From Sphingomonas phyllosphaerae FA2 (GTDB lineage: Bacteria; Pseudomonadota; Alphaproteobacteria; Sphingomonadales; Sphingomonadaceae): 64,000 nucleotides of DNA. The notes under the pieces were generated by a model. That model was not told the origin of the DNA. It made no database searches and worked only from the letters and a program-made list of their open reading frames with translations. The first letter of the stretch is position 1; each line of letters opens with the position of its first letter. The DNA is taken from the NCBI RefSeq assembly GCF_000427645.1, contig NZ_KE386571.1, positions 248,001 through 312,000 on the forward strand, given 5' to 3'. The position numbers and the translations under genes are program-made. Below are positions 53,887-62,344 of this stretch, piece by piece.

Positions 53887-54882
53887 ATGACTCACGCCAA
53901 ACTCCGCATCGGTTTCCTCGGCACCGGCTGGATCGGGCGGCACCGGATGGCAGCGATGGTTGCGAGCGGCGCGGTCGAGGCGGTCGCGATCAGCGATCCC
54001 TCGGCGGAGATGGTCGCCGCCGCCTCGCAGGACGCGCCCGGCGCGCAGGTGTGCGCATCGCTGGACGAGATGCTTGCGCTCGGGCTCGACGGGGTGGTGA
54101 TCGCCAGCCCGAGCGCGCTGCACGCCGCGCAGTCGATCGCCGCGCTGGAGGCGGGGGTGGCGGTGTTCTGCCAGAAGCCGCTCGGGCGCGACGCCGCCGA
54201 GAATGAAGCGGTGGTCGCGGCGGCGCGGCGGGCGGACCGGTTGCTGGGGGTCGACCTGTCCTATCGCCATACCGCCGGGATGCGCGCGGTCGCGCCGCTG
54301 GTGCGCGGCGGGGCGCTGGGGCGCGTGTTCGCGATCGATCTGACCTTCCACAACGCTTACGGGCCCGACAAGCCGTGGTTCTATGACCGCGCGCAATCCG
54401 GCGGCGGATGCGTCATGGATCTCGGCATCCACCTTGCCGATCTCGCCTTGTGGCTCAATCCGGGGGCGACTGCGGAGCGTGTCGAGGCGGCACTCTATGC
54501 CGGCGGTGCGCCGCTCGCGGCGGACGCGGTAGAGGATTATGCCGCTGCGACCGTGCGGCTCGACAATGGCGTGATCGTTCGACTGGCCTGTTCGTGGCGG
54601 CTCCACGCCGGGCAGGATGCGGTGATCGAGGCGGCCTTCTACGGCACCGAGGGGGGCGCGGCGCTGCGCAACGTCGGCGGCTCGTTCTACGACTTCACCG
54701 CCGAACATTTCCGCGGCACCGCGCGCGAGACGTTGGCGATACCGCCCGACGATTGGGGCGGGCGTGCGGCGGTCGACTGGGCGGAACGGCTGGCCGCCGG
54801 TGCGCGCTTCGACGCGGCGGCGGAGGAGTATGTCGCGACCGCGCGGGTGCTGGACGCGATTTATGCGGCGGGGCGGGGGTAG
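53887..54882 (+). CDS. Gfo/Idh/MocA-family oxidoreductase
   Basis: A 331-residue NAD(P)-dependent sugar oxidoreductase. It has the Rossmann loop IGFLGTGWIGRHRM, the family lysine in VFCQKPLGRDAAE (EKP-type motif), and the catalytic-site stretch GGGCVMDLGIHLADLALWL with Asp and His typical of inositol/glucose dehydrogenases. The ATG at 53887 begins the Rossmann strand at the usual distance; an ATG six codons upstream is in frame. It is the last gene of the glycoside island. Confidence 0.88.
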   Translation: MTHAKLRIGFLGTGWIGRHRMAAMVASGAVEAVAISDPSAEMVAAASQDAPGAQVCASLDEMLALGLDGVVIASPSALHAAQSIAALEAGVAVFCQKPLGRDAAENEAVVAAARRADRLLGVDLSYRHTAGMRAVAPLVRGGALGRVFAIDLTFHNAYGPDKPWFYDRAQSGGGCVMDLGIHLADLALWLNPGATAERVEAALYAGGAPLAADAVEDYAAATVRLDNGVIVRLACSWRLHAGQDAVIEAAFYGTEGGAALRNVGGSFYDFTAEHFRGTARETLAIPPDDWGGRAAVDWAERLAAGARFDAAAEEYVATARVLDAIYAAGRG

Positions 54883-54892
54883 GGAGTAGCTC

Positions 54893-55060
54893 CGTCATTC
54901 CCGCGGGGGCGCGAATCCAGAGACGCTGACGGTTGCGTTTCTATCGACGGACCTGCGCGTCTGGATTCCCGCCTTCGCGGGAATGACGGCAACCCGTGTC
55001 CGCCGCGGCGAAGCCGCGTCGTCGGTCAGGGCGGTGCCCCGCCGGCCGGTCTTGGGCGAG
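54893..55060. repeat. Composite palindromic repeat, family A with extended flank
   Basis: 54893-54988 is the GTCATTCCCGCG...GGGAATGACG pair; 55001-55028 (CCGCCGCGGCGAAGCCGCGT...) is the inverted counterpart of 8797-8824. The same order of blocks, inverted, occurs at 8769-8925, so the two are copies of one element of about 150 bases. Confidence 0.8.
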
Positions 55061-55071
55061 TCCCGTCGCAG

Positions 55072-55092
55072 AGTGCGACGGGCCGCCCGGCG
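55072..55092. terminator. Hairpin at the 3' end of the chemoreceptor gene
   Basis: CCCGTCGC-agagt-GCGACGGG, perfect eight-base stem two bases beyond the stop codon of the chemoreceptor gene. No T-run on the minus strand. Confidence 0.4.
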
Positions 55093-55094
55093 AC

Positions 55095-56540
55095 CTAGAA
55101 CTCCGACCATTCCTCGTCCGCCACCGCCAGTGCCGTCCCGCGCGTGCCGGTGACCGGGCGGCGCGCGGTGCGCGCCAGGTCGCGGCTGGCCTGTGCCGCG
55201 CGCGCCTGCAGGTCGTGGACCGACGCGGCGGCCGGGGCGCTCGCGGCGAGCACCGGGCGTTGCCCGTGCGCGGTGCGGAAGCGGGCGACTTCGGTGGTGA
55301 GACGGGTCGCTTCCTCGGCGAGGCTGCGCGCGGCGGCGGTGGCTTCCTCGACCATCGCGGCATTCTGTTGCGTGACGCCGTCCATCTCCGACACGGCGGT
55401 GTTCACCTGCTGCAAGCCCGTCGCCTGATGCTCGGCCGATTGCGCGATCGTCGAGACGAGCGTGCTGATCTCGCCGATGCGCGTGATGATGCGCTGCAGC
55501 GCCTTGCCGGTCTCGCTGACCAGCGTCACACCCGCCTCGACCTGCTCCGAGGAGGCGAGGATCTTGGCCTTCACGTCCTTTGCGGCATCCGCGGAGCGCT
55601 GCGCCAGCGCGCGGACCTCGGAGGCGACGACCGCGAAGCCCTTGCCCGCGTCGCCCGCACGCGCCGCCTCGACACCGGCGTTGAGCGCCAAAAGGTTGGT
55701 CTGGAAGGCGATGCCGTCGATGACGCTGATGATCTCGCTGATCTCCGACGAGGCACGCTCGATCCCGCCCATCGCATCGACCGCGCGGCGCACGACGTCG
55801 CCCGAGCTTTCCGCCTCGGCACGCGCATCGCCGACCGCATCGTTGGCGCGGCGCGCACCGGCGGCGGTTTCGCGCACGGTGGTGGTGATCTCGTCCATCG
55901 CCGCGGCGGTTTCCTCGAGCGAGGCGGCCTGCTGCTCGGTGCGCTGCGACAGATCGTCCGACGCCTGGCGGATGTCCGCCGCGCCGCTGTTGATGCCGTT
56001 GCTGGCCGCCGCGACGGCCGCGATCGTGTTCGACACCGCCGCCATCGCGAGGTTGAAGTTGACGCGCAGCGCGTCATATTCTGGCGTGAACGGCGTATCG
56101 ATCGTGAAACTCAGGTCGTTGTCGGCAAGCCGGCTGAGTCCGCCGCCCAGCGCGTCGACCACCGCCTGTTGCGTCGCCGCCGCCTCGGCCAACGCCTTGC
56201 CATTGCGCTGGAACACATGCATCGCGCGCGCCATCCGGCCGACGCAATCGCGGAATTCGGTAAAGGCGATCGGCGAGCCGAGATCGTTGGCAGCCAGCCG
56301 CTCCATGCGCAGCACCGTGCTGACATAGGGGTCGCAGATCAGCTTGCGCGACTTCAGCGCGATCACGAGCACGACGACCACGATCGTGGCGGCCAGCCCG
56401 ATCGCGAGCGTCGCCGGCAGCGTACCACTCGTCGCGCCGATCGTGGTGCCCAGCGATAGCGCGGAGAGGCTGCCATAGAGCGCCGCCAGCACGGCGAACT
56501 TCACGCGTATCGGTGCATCCCGTTGAAACCACTGGATCAT
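55095..56540 (-). CDS. Methyl-accepting chemotaxis protein
   Basis: A 481-residue chemoreceptor. Two adjacent membrane helices (about 14-37 and 42-64) leave almost no periplasmic loop, so it senses internal or membrane signals. A HAMP-like linker leads to a long helical signalling domain with the hairpin tip IDGIAFQTNLLALNAGVEAA. The C terminus, EEWSEF, resembles the tethering pentapeptide that recruits CheR/CheB. No che operon is in the window. The ATG at 56540 has GGAG nine bases upstream; a TTG seven codons earlier is less likely. Confidence 0.93.
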   Translation of the reverse strand: MIQWFQRDAPIRVKFAVLAALYGSLSALSLGTTIGATSGTLPATLAIGLAATIVVVVLVIALKSRKLICDPYVSTVLRMERLAANDLGSPIAFTEFRDCVGRMARAMHVFQRNGKALAEAAATQQAVVDALGGGLSRLADNDLSFTIDTPFTPEYDALRVNFNLAMAAVSNTIAAVAAASNGINSGAADIRQASDDLSQRTEQQAASLEETAAAMDEITTTVRETAAGARRANDAVGDARAEAESSGDVVRRAVDAMGGIERASSEISEIISVIDGIAFQTNLLALNAGVEAARAGDAGKGFAVVASEVRALAQRSADAAKDVKAKILASSEQVEAGVTLVSETGKALQRIITRIGEISTLVSTIAQSAEHQATGLQQVNTAVSEMDGVTQQNAAMVEEATAAARSLAEEATRLTTEVARFRTAHGQRPVLAASAPAAASVHDLQARAAQASRDLARTARRPVTGTRGTALAVADEEWSEF

Positions 56541-56735
56541 TCTTATGTTCTCCGCACCCAATCCCGAGCATCTCTACCAATGGAGATTAGCTGGCGGAGA
56601 ACTGGCGGGATTTGTTGAAGGTGAAGTTAACGGATGCGGGCAAGCAACAAACCTGTAACGCAATCCGTGATGAAACTTTTCCCTGTTTCAAATGTTTGCT
56701 GTTGCTGTCACAGAAATTCGATCACCGAGATCTAC

Positions 56736-57218
56736 TTATTCGAGCAAGGCCGGCGGCAGGCGGGGGGCAACGACTTCTTTCAGCACGAACCCGCTTTCCA
56801 TCTGCGTGACGCCGGGCAGCCGGGAAAGCTCGTCGCGGTGAATCTGCGCGAAATGTGCCAGATCCCGGGCCCTTACAGTGACGAGATAATCGTAGCTGCC
56901 CGACATCAGGTCGCAGCGGACCACCGATGGGCTTGCCGCGATCGCGGTTTCGAAGGCGTCGAGCACGTCGATGCGCTGGCTCTCCAGCGTCACCTTGATG
57001 TGCACGGTCGTCTGGCACCCGAGCCGCGCCAGATCGAGCCGCGCGGCATAGCCGGTGATGATCCCGGCCTCCTCCAGCGCGCGCTGCCGCCGCGCGACGG
57101 CTGTGGCGGAGCGGCCGATCGCCTCCGCGAGCGTGAAGGCAGTCGCGCGGGCATTGTCGAGCAGCAGCGCGATCAGGCGGCGATCGATTCGGTCGAGAAC
57201 GGGGTCTTTCGGCATCAT
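56736..57218 (-). CDS. Lrp/AsnC-family regulator, probable regulator of ald
   Basis: A 160-residue regulator. The N-terminal HTH contains LAEAIGRSATAVARRQRAL (about 30-48), followed by the RAM ligand domain (VHIKVTLESQ, GSYDYLVTVRARDL, RLPGVTQMESGFVLK). It is divergent from alanine dehydrogenase with a 111-base shared gap, the classic arrangement for an alanine-responsive activator of ald. Effector specificity is inferred from this context. Confidence 0.9.
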   Translation of the reverse strand: MMPKDPVLDRIDRRLIALLLDNARATAFTLAEAIGRSATAVARRQRALEEAGIITGYAARLDLARLGCQTTVHIKVTLESQRIDVLDAFETAIAASPSVVRCDLMSGSYDYLVTVRARDLAHFAQIHRDELSRLPGVTQMESGFVLKEVVAPRLPPALLE

Positions 57219-57329
57219 CGTGCGCGATCATGCAGGATTTCGGCGCAAAGTCACCGGGCGCACGCCCATTTCGCCCGGTTTCAACGTCGATGACGCGCTA
57301 TACTGCGCGAAACGACAGGAGGCGGACCC

Positions 57330-58418
57330 ATGCGCATCGGCGTGCCCAAGGAAATCAAGAACCACGAATATCGTGTCGGCCTCACCCCCGGCGCGGTGCG
57401 CGAATATGTCGCGCATGGCCATGAGGTGATCGTTCAGACCGGCGCGGGCGCGGGCATCGCCGCCGACGACGACGCCTATCGGGCGGCGGGCGCCGGGATC
57501 GTCGACACCGCCGAGGAAGTGTTCGCGACCGCGCAGATGGTGGTGAAGGTCAAGGAGCCGCAACCCAGCGAGTGGGTGCAGCTGCGCGAGGACCAGATCC
57601 TGTTCACCTACCTCCACCTCGCGCCCGATCCCGAGCAGGCGAAGGGCTTGCAGGCGTCGGGCGTCACCGCGGTCGCCTATGAGACGGTGGTGGACGCGCG
57701 GGGACACCTGCCGCTGCTCGCGCCGATGAGCGAGGTCGCGGGACGGCTGTCGATCGAGGCGGCGGGGACCGCGCTGAAGGCAGTCAACGGCGGGCGCGGC
57801 GTGCTGATCGGCGGCGTGCCCGGCGTGCAGCCGGCGCGGATCGTCGTGCTGGGCGGGGGTGTCGTCGGTACCCATGCCGCGCGCATGGCGGTGGGCCTTG
57901 GAGCGGAGGTGACGATCATCGATCGCGCGATCCCGCGGCTGCGGGAGCTGGACGAGCTGTTCCAGGGGCGGGTGCGGACGCGCGTGTCGACGCTGGAGTC
58001 GATCGAACACGAGATTTCGGAAGCCGATGCGGTGATCGGCGCGGTGCTGATCCCCGGTGCTTCGGCGCCGAAGCTGGTGACGCGCCCGATGCTGAAGCTG
58101 ATGAAGCCGCGCGCGGTGCTGGTCGACGTCGCGATCGATCAGGGCGGCTGTTTCGAGACCAGCCACGCGACCACCCATGCCGAGCCGACCTATGAGGTCG
58201 ACGGCGTGATCCATTATTGCGTCGCGAACATGCCGGGCGCGGTGCCGCTCACGTCGAGCCATGCGCTCAACAATGCGACGCTGCCCTATGGGCTGGCGCT
58301 GGCCGATCGTGGTTATGCCGCGGCGGAGGCGGATGCCGGGTTGATGGCCGGTGTCAACGTGCGCGGCGGCAAGATCGTCAACAAGGTGGTGGCCGAGGCG
58401 CTGGGCGTCGCGGGGTAG
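57330..58418 (+). CDS. ald: Alanine dehydrogenase
   Basis: NAD-dependent oxidative deamination of L-alanine to pyruvate and ammonia. The 362-residue product starts MRIGVPKEIKNHEYRVGLTP. It has the substrate lysine in MVVKVKEPQ, the catalytic His in FTYLHLAPD, the nucleotide loop GGGVVGTHAARMAVGLGA, and DVAIDQGGCFETS near the C terminus. AGGAGG lies seven bases before the ATG. A family C repeat follows. Confidence 0.97.
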   Translation: MRIGVPKEIKNHEYRVGLTPGAVREYVAHGHEVIVQTGAGAGIAADDDAYRAAGAGIVDTAEEVFATAQMVVKVKEPQPSEWVQLREDQILFTYLHLAPDPEQAKGLQASGVTAVAYETVVDARGHLPLLAPMSEVAGRLSIEAAGTALKAVNGGRGVLIGGVPGVQPARIVVLGGGVVGTHAARMAVGLGAEVTIIDRAIPRLRELDELFQGRVRTRVSTLESIEHEISEADAVIGAVLIPGASAPKLVTRPMLKLMKPRAVLVDVAIDQGGCFETSHATTHAEPTYEVDGVIHYCVANMPGAVPLTSSHALNNATLPYGLALADRGYAAAEADAGLMAGVNVRGGKIVNKVVAEALGVAG

Positions 58419-58429
58419 TGCACCTTGAT

Positions 58430-58516
58430 CGTCGTCCCGGGCTCGACCCGGGACCCCGCTTCTTCTTCTCGCACGGTTGGAGAGAAGCGGGGCCCCGGAT
58501 CAGGTCCGGGGCGACG
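58430..58516. repeat. Family C palindrome in convergent gap
   Basis: Left arm CGTCGTCCCGGGCTCGACCC..., right arm ...GATCAGGTCCGGGGCGACG; loop TTCTTCTCGCACGGTTGGAG. The arms differ slightly, but compensating changes keep pairing in places. Confidence 0.88.
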
Positions 58517-58544
58517 GCGGAGGGGCAACCTCCCTCCGCGAGCC

Positions 58545-58925
58545 TTACTTCTTCTTGCGCGCGCGCTTCGGGGCGGCGGACGCGGCGGTGTCTTCCTCCT
58601 CGTCGTGTTCCTCTTCACCCGCCTCGGTCAGCGCTTCGCCGAGCGACTTGAGCTTGTCCTGCGACTTCTCGGCCTTGTCGGCGATCTTGGTCGTCGCCGC
58701 GCCGAGCCGGTGGAGCAGGGCGTGGACGCGGTCGGCATCCGGCTCGTCCTTCTCGAGTTGTTTGCGCAGCGATCCGAGGTCGCGCAGGATGCCCTTTGCG
58801 CCGGGCGTATCGAGGTCGGCGAGCGCAGCCTCCCAATCCTCGATCATGTCGACGCCCTTGGAGGGCTTGGTCTCGTCGAGCCCGCGATTGATCGCGTTCA
58901 TGGTTCCGGCGAATTTCACGGCCAT
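58545..58925 (-). CDS. Hypothetical helical protein with lysine-rich tail
   Basis: A 126-residue, highly charged, predicted all-helical cytoplasmic protein. An acidic stretch (GEEEHDEEEDTAAS) precedes a basic tail (KRARKKK), giving a strongly bipolar C terminus that may contact nucleic acid. No known family. Upstream, an EcfG-like promoter (58965-58990) and an FNR-like box (58991-59004) suggest stress-type regulation. Confidence 0.65.
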   Translation of the reverse strand: MAVKFAGTMNAINRGLDETKPSKGVDMIEDWEAALADLDTPGAKGILRDLGSLRKQLEKDEPDADRVHALLHRLGAATTKIADKAEKSQDKLKSLGEALTEAGEEEHDEEEDTAASAAPKRARKKK

Positions 58926-58964
58926 CGGCTGCTTCCTTTCGTGGGAGAAAAGTCCCGGGCAGCG

Positions 58965-58990
58965 AACGAGGTGGCGAACCGCTTGGCTCC
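58965..58990 (-). promoter_or_regulatory. Possible EcfG-type promoter
   Basis: Minus strand GGAGC (58990-58986), 17-base spacer, CGTT (58968-58965): one mismatch in the -35 (consensus GGAAC), perfect -10, 40 bases upstream of the start at 58925. Confidence 0.4.
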
Positions 58991-59004
58991 CTGATGCAGA
59001 TCAA
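58991..59004. promoter_or_regulatory. FNR/FixK-like box 4 (one mismatch)
   Basis: CTGAT-gcag-ATCAA, directly upstream of the EcfG-like -35 of the gene at 58925. The remaining divergent gap (59005-59165) shows no clear promoter. Confidence 0.4.
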
Positions 59005-59165
59005 TCTAGAAGATAAAGATTTCCACTCGCGGCATGTGTCAGTCGCGTGTCGCTTCGATGACGACGACCGTCACCCAATCGTCGTCACGCTGACACCTCG
59101 CCGTCGCACAAGGGTCGCCGTCCCAAGGCCCCAGCGGGGCTCCTCAGCGAAGGTAAGCGGCGGGA

Positions 59166-59810
59166 ATGACAGCGACGATGACGACGGCCGGCGTGGCGCT
59201 GGCCTATGATCGGTGGGCGCCGGTGTACGATCTGGTGTTCGGCCCGGTATTTCGACAGGGACGCGCGGCGGCGATCCGCGCGGCGGACCGGATCGGCGGG
59301 CGCATTCTGGAGGTGGGGGTCGGCACCGGCATCTCGCTGCCGCAATATGCCACCACCAGCCGCGTGACCGGCGTCGATATTTCGGAGGACATGCTCGACA
59401 AGGCGCGGGCGCGTACGCGGCGGTTAAACCTGCCGAACGTCGACGCGATCCGCGTCGGCGATGCCGAAGCGCTGGATTTTGCCGACGAGTCTTTCGACGT
59501 CGTCGTTGCGCAATATGTGGTGAGTGCGGTTGCCAACCCGCGGCGTGCGCTGGATGAATTCGCGCGTGTCTGCCGGCCTGGCGGCGAGATCATCATCACC
59601 ACCCGCGTCGGTGCCGAGCAGGGGTTGCGCGGCGGGATCGAGCGCGCGCTGATGCCGATCACCGAGCGGCTCGGCTTCCGCACCGACTTCCCGTTCGCGC
59701 TCTATACGGACTGGATCGCGACGCGCAGCGACGTGTCGCTGACCGAGCGGCGTGCGATCCCGCCGCTCGGACATTTCTCGCTGGTCCGCATCGCCAAGGA
59801 GAAGGCATGA
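59166..59810 (+). CDS. pmtA: PmtA-like phospholipid N-methyltransferase
   Basis: A 214-residue class I methyltransferase of the Rhodobacter/Zymomonas phosphatidylethanolamine methyltransferase type. It opens YDRWAPVYDLVFGPVF, with the SAM loop ILEVGVGTGISLPQY, VTGVDISEDMLDKAR and CRPGGEIIITTRVG. It would make mono/dimethyl-PE or phosphatidylcholine from the PE produced by phosphatidylserine decarboxylase, encoded 3 kb away. The next gene overlaps its stop (ATGA). An ATG four codons in is an alternative start. Confidence 0.8.
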   Translation: MTATMTTAGVALAYDRWAPVYDLVFGPVFRQGRAAAIRAADRIGGRILEVGVGTGISLPQYATTSRVTGVDISEDMLDKARARTRRLNLPNVDAIRVGDAEALDFADESFDVVVAQYVVSAVANPRRALDEFARVCRPGGEIIITTRVGAEQGLRGGIERALMPITERLGFRTDFPFALYTDWIATRSDVSLTERRAIPPLGHFSLVRIAKEKA

Positions 59811-60454
59811 TGCCGTCGCTTCGCAAGCTCCGTTTCGAGGATGAACAGGGCAATCCCGGATTTCGCGCGCAGCTGAAGGAGCAGCGCTGGGACGATCATC
59901 GTTATTACCATCACGATCTGATCAACCAGAGCCTGCATTTCGTCAGCGCGTGCACGTTCATCACCGCTTATGCGCTGTTGTTCGTCGATGCCGCGCTGGC
60001 CAGCCTGCTGGCCTGGGGCGTCGCGATGACCAGCCGGCAGGCCGGGCATTTCTTCTTCGAGCCCAAAGACTATGACGAAGAGAATGGCGTCACCAACGAA
60101 TATAAGGAAGAGGTGAAGGTCGGCTACAATCTGATGCGCAAATATGTGCTGATGGGATTGTGGCTGGCGATCCCGGTGGTGCTGGCGCTGTTCCCGACGT
60201 TGTTCGGTGTGCTGGAGCGGCCGGACGGGGCGATGGACTTCCTGCGCCATGTCGGGTTCGGGTGGCTGTTCTTCGGCGTTGCGGCGATCCTGTTCCGCGT
60301 CGGGCAATTGTGGATCGAGCGCGATCTGGAGACCGGAATCGTCTGGGCGACCAAGATCGTCACCGATCCGTTCAGCGACTTCCGCCTGTACCGCACCGCG
60401 CCGGCGAAGTTGTTGAAGCACGGGCGCAGCGACGACACGCACGCGGCGGCGTGA
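59807..60454 (+). CDS. Polytopic membrane protein, histidine-rich (possibly Mpo1/DUF962-like)
   Basis: A 215-residue membrane protein with hydrophobic segments at about 42-75 and 113-165. The first half is rich in ordered histidines: DDHRYYHHDLINQSLHFVSA and SRQAGHFFFEPKDYDEENG. The H-x-N...H...GHxFFE pattern recalls Mpo1-like (DUF962) iron dioxygenases that shorten 2-hydroxy fatty acids, but the match is partial. It is coupled to the pmtA-like gene by ATGA, so a lipid-related role is likely. Identification is tentative. Confidence 0.5.
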   Translation: MMPSLRKLRFEDEQGNPGFRAQLKEQRWDDHRYYHHDLINQSLHFVSACTFITAYALLFVDAALASLLAWGVAMTSRQAGHFFFEPKDYDEENGVTNEYKEEVKVGYNLMRKYVLMGLWLAIPVVLALFPTLFGVLERPDGAMDFLRHVGFGWLFFGVAAILFRVGQLWIERDLETGIVWATKIVTDPFSDFRLYRTAPAKLLKHGRSDDTHAAA

Positions 60455-60489
60455 ACGGGGGCGGGGGCTTCCGTTTGCCCCCGCCCGTC

Positions 60490-60615
60490 CGTCATTCCCG
60501 CGAAGGCGGGAATCAAGACGCGCGGTGACTGGTGAGGTTCGGGACGGTGGTTGGCACCGTCTCGATAGAGCCGTTACGACATGGGTTCTGGATCCCCGCC
60601 TGCGCGGGGATGACG
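60490..60615. repeat. Family A palindromic repeat, widely spaced arms
   Basis: Left arm 60490-60516 (CGTCATTCCCGCGAAGGCGG...) and right arm 60587-60615 (TTCTGGATCCCCGCC...GGGGATGACG) separated by about 70 bases; convergent gap. Confidence 0.78.
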
Positions 60616-60647
60616 ATGGTGGAGGGCGAGAGGGCAGGGCTTCTTCG

Positions 60648-62306
60648 TCACCCGCCCCGCAGGCGAGCACCGAACGACTCCTTCAACGCCTGCCGCTTCA
60701 ATTGCTTGTTGGTCGCAACCGGCCCGTCCCACCAGCCGTCGGCCCGCATCGCCTGCCCGGCCGAGACGATCCGCGCGGCGATGTCGTCGAACAGCGCGTC
60801 GTCGATGTCGAGGCTGAAGATCAGCCGCCCCGTGCCGACCCATGACAGCGCCAGCCCCTCGGCGCGGAGGTAATATTGCAGCATCCAGTTATAGCGCGAC
60901 GGGCGGGTGTAGAGGATCGTCCACACCGTCTCCAGATGCGCGACCGACAGCGGCAATCCGGCCTCCGCGAGCAACGTGTTGAGCCGTGCGGCGCGTGCGT
61001 TCCATCGCTCGGTCATGCCCTCGTACAGCGCCTCGATCGCCGGCGTGTCGAGCCGGCGCAGGAAGGCGTCGGTCGCGGCCATGACATAGGGGTGCGCATT
61101 GAAGGTCCCGCGGGCGAAGCAGATGTCCACCGGGCGATCGTCGCGCCAGCGCTTCATCAGCGCCGCACGGCCGGTCAGCGCGCCGATCGGCAACCCGCCG
61201 CCCAGCGACTTGCCCCAGACGATCATGTCCGCGTCGATATCCCACGCCCGCGCGACGCTGCCGGGCGCGAGGCGGAAGCCCATGAACACCTCGTCGACGA
61301 TCAGCACGATGCTATTGGCACGGCACGTATCGGCGAGGCGGCGGAGCCACGCGATGTACGCGGGCAGGTCCGCGCCGGCCGTTCGAGCGCTGTCTACCAG
61401 CTGGCTGTCGGACGGTGCGCCGACGTTCGGATGGAGCGCCTGCAACGGATTGACCAGCACGCAGGCGATGTCCTTGCGCCGGGCGAGCACCGCCAGCGTC
61501 TGTTCGGATTGGTCGGCGAGCGTCAGCGTATGGTCGGCGGGAACGGGGTTGCCGATCCCCGGCTGCACGTCGCCCCACCAGCCGTGATACGCGCCCGCGA
61601 ACCGCACCAGCCGGCGCTTGCCGGTGTGGTAGCGCGCGAGCCGCACCGCCTGCATCACCGCCTCGGTGCCGGACATATGGAACGACACCTCGTCGAGCCC
61701 CGACAGTGCGCGCAGCCGGCGGACGTTGTCGGCGACGACCGGGTGATAGCTGCCCAGCACCGCGCCGAGCGGCTCGGCCACGTCGAGCGCCTCGCGCATC
61801 GTCGCCTTGTAGAAGTCGTTGCCGAACAGGTTGACGCCATAGCTGCCGGTCAGGTCGATGAAGCGGTTGCCGTCGAGGTCGGTCAGCCACGCGCCGTCCG
61901 AGCGCGCCATGAACGCGCCGACGGGCAGGTGTTCGCGCACCGTCGCTGCGAAGGGGAAGGGTACGCGGTAGCGGCCGGTGAATTGCAGGTCGGACAGCCC
62001 TTCGCGCGTCCCGGCGGTCAGCGCGAGCGTCTTGGGAAAGCGTTCGGCATAGAGCGCGGCGAGGCGCTCGAAGCCGGCGCGGCGGCGTGCGGCGACAGCG
62101 GCGTCGCACGCGTCGGCGCGGAAGAAGCGTTCGTCGACATGCGCGTAATACGGGATCTGCCCGGCGAGGCGCTTGGCCATGCGAACGTGGCCGCCGGGGC
62201 CGGGATGCTTGGCGCGCGACAGCGCGAGCCGCTCGCGGCCCTTGGTGGCGGCGAACAGGGTGCCGGCGACGAGCCCGGCGACGGCGGCGAGGGTCTTTTT
62301 CTCCAT
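60648..62306 (-). CDS. Class III aminotransferase-like enzyme with N-terminal membrane segment
   Basis: A 552-residue PLP enzyme of the glutamate-1-semialdehyde aminomutase/omega-aminotransferase fold. PLP residues: SGTEAVMQAVRLAR, the D of IVLIVDEVFMGFR, and Schiff-base Lys366 in IVWGKSLGGGLPIG. It is 100-120 residues longer than the family norm, with an N-terminal hydrophobic stretch (TLAAVAGLVAGTLFAATKG) that probably anchors it in the inner membrane, plus an added helical region (40-110). It is divergent from psd by 38 bases, which suggests a lipid or amine substrate; the reaction is unknown. Confidence 0.82.
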   Translation of the reverse strand: MEKKTLAAVAGLVAGTLFAATKGRERLALSRAKHPGPGGHVRMAKRLAGQIPYYAHVDERFFRADACDAAVAARRRAGFERLAALYAERFPKTLALTAGTREGLSDLQFTGRYRVPFPFAATVREHLPVGAFMARSDGAWLTDLDGNRFIDLTGSYGVNLFGNDFYKATMREALDVAEPLGAVLGSYHPVVADNVRRLRALSGLDEVSFHMSGTEAVMQAVRLARYHTGKRRLVRFAGAYHGWWGDVQPGIGNPVPADHTLTLADQSEQTLAVLARRKDIACVLVNPLQALHPNVGAPSDSQLVDSARTAGADLPAYIAWLRRLADTCRANSIVLIVDEVFMGFRLAPGSVARAWDIDADMIVWGKSLGGGLPIGALTGRAALMKRWRDDRPVDICFARGTFNAHPYVMAATDAFLRRLDTPAIEALYEGMTERWNARAARLNTLLAEAGLPLSVAHLETVWTILYTRPSRYNWMLQYYLRAEGLALSWVGTGRLIFSLDIDDALFDDIAARIVSAGQAMRADGWWDGPVATNKQLKRQALKESFGARLRGG

Positions 62307-62344
62307 AGCGCCACTACGCGCGCCGCGATGACGCAGGTGTGACA

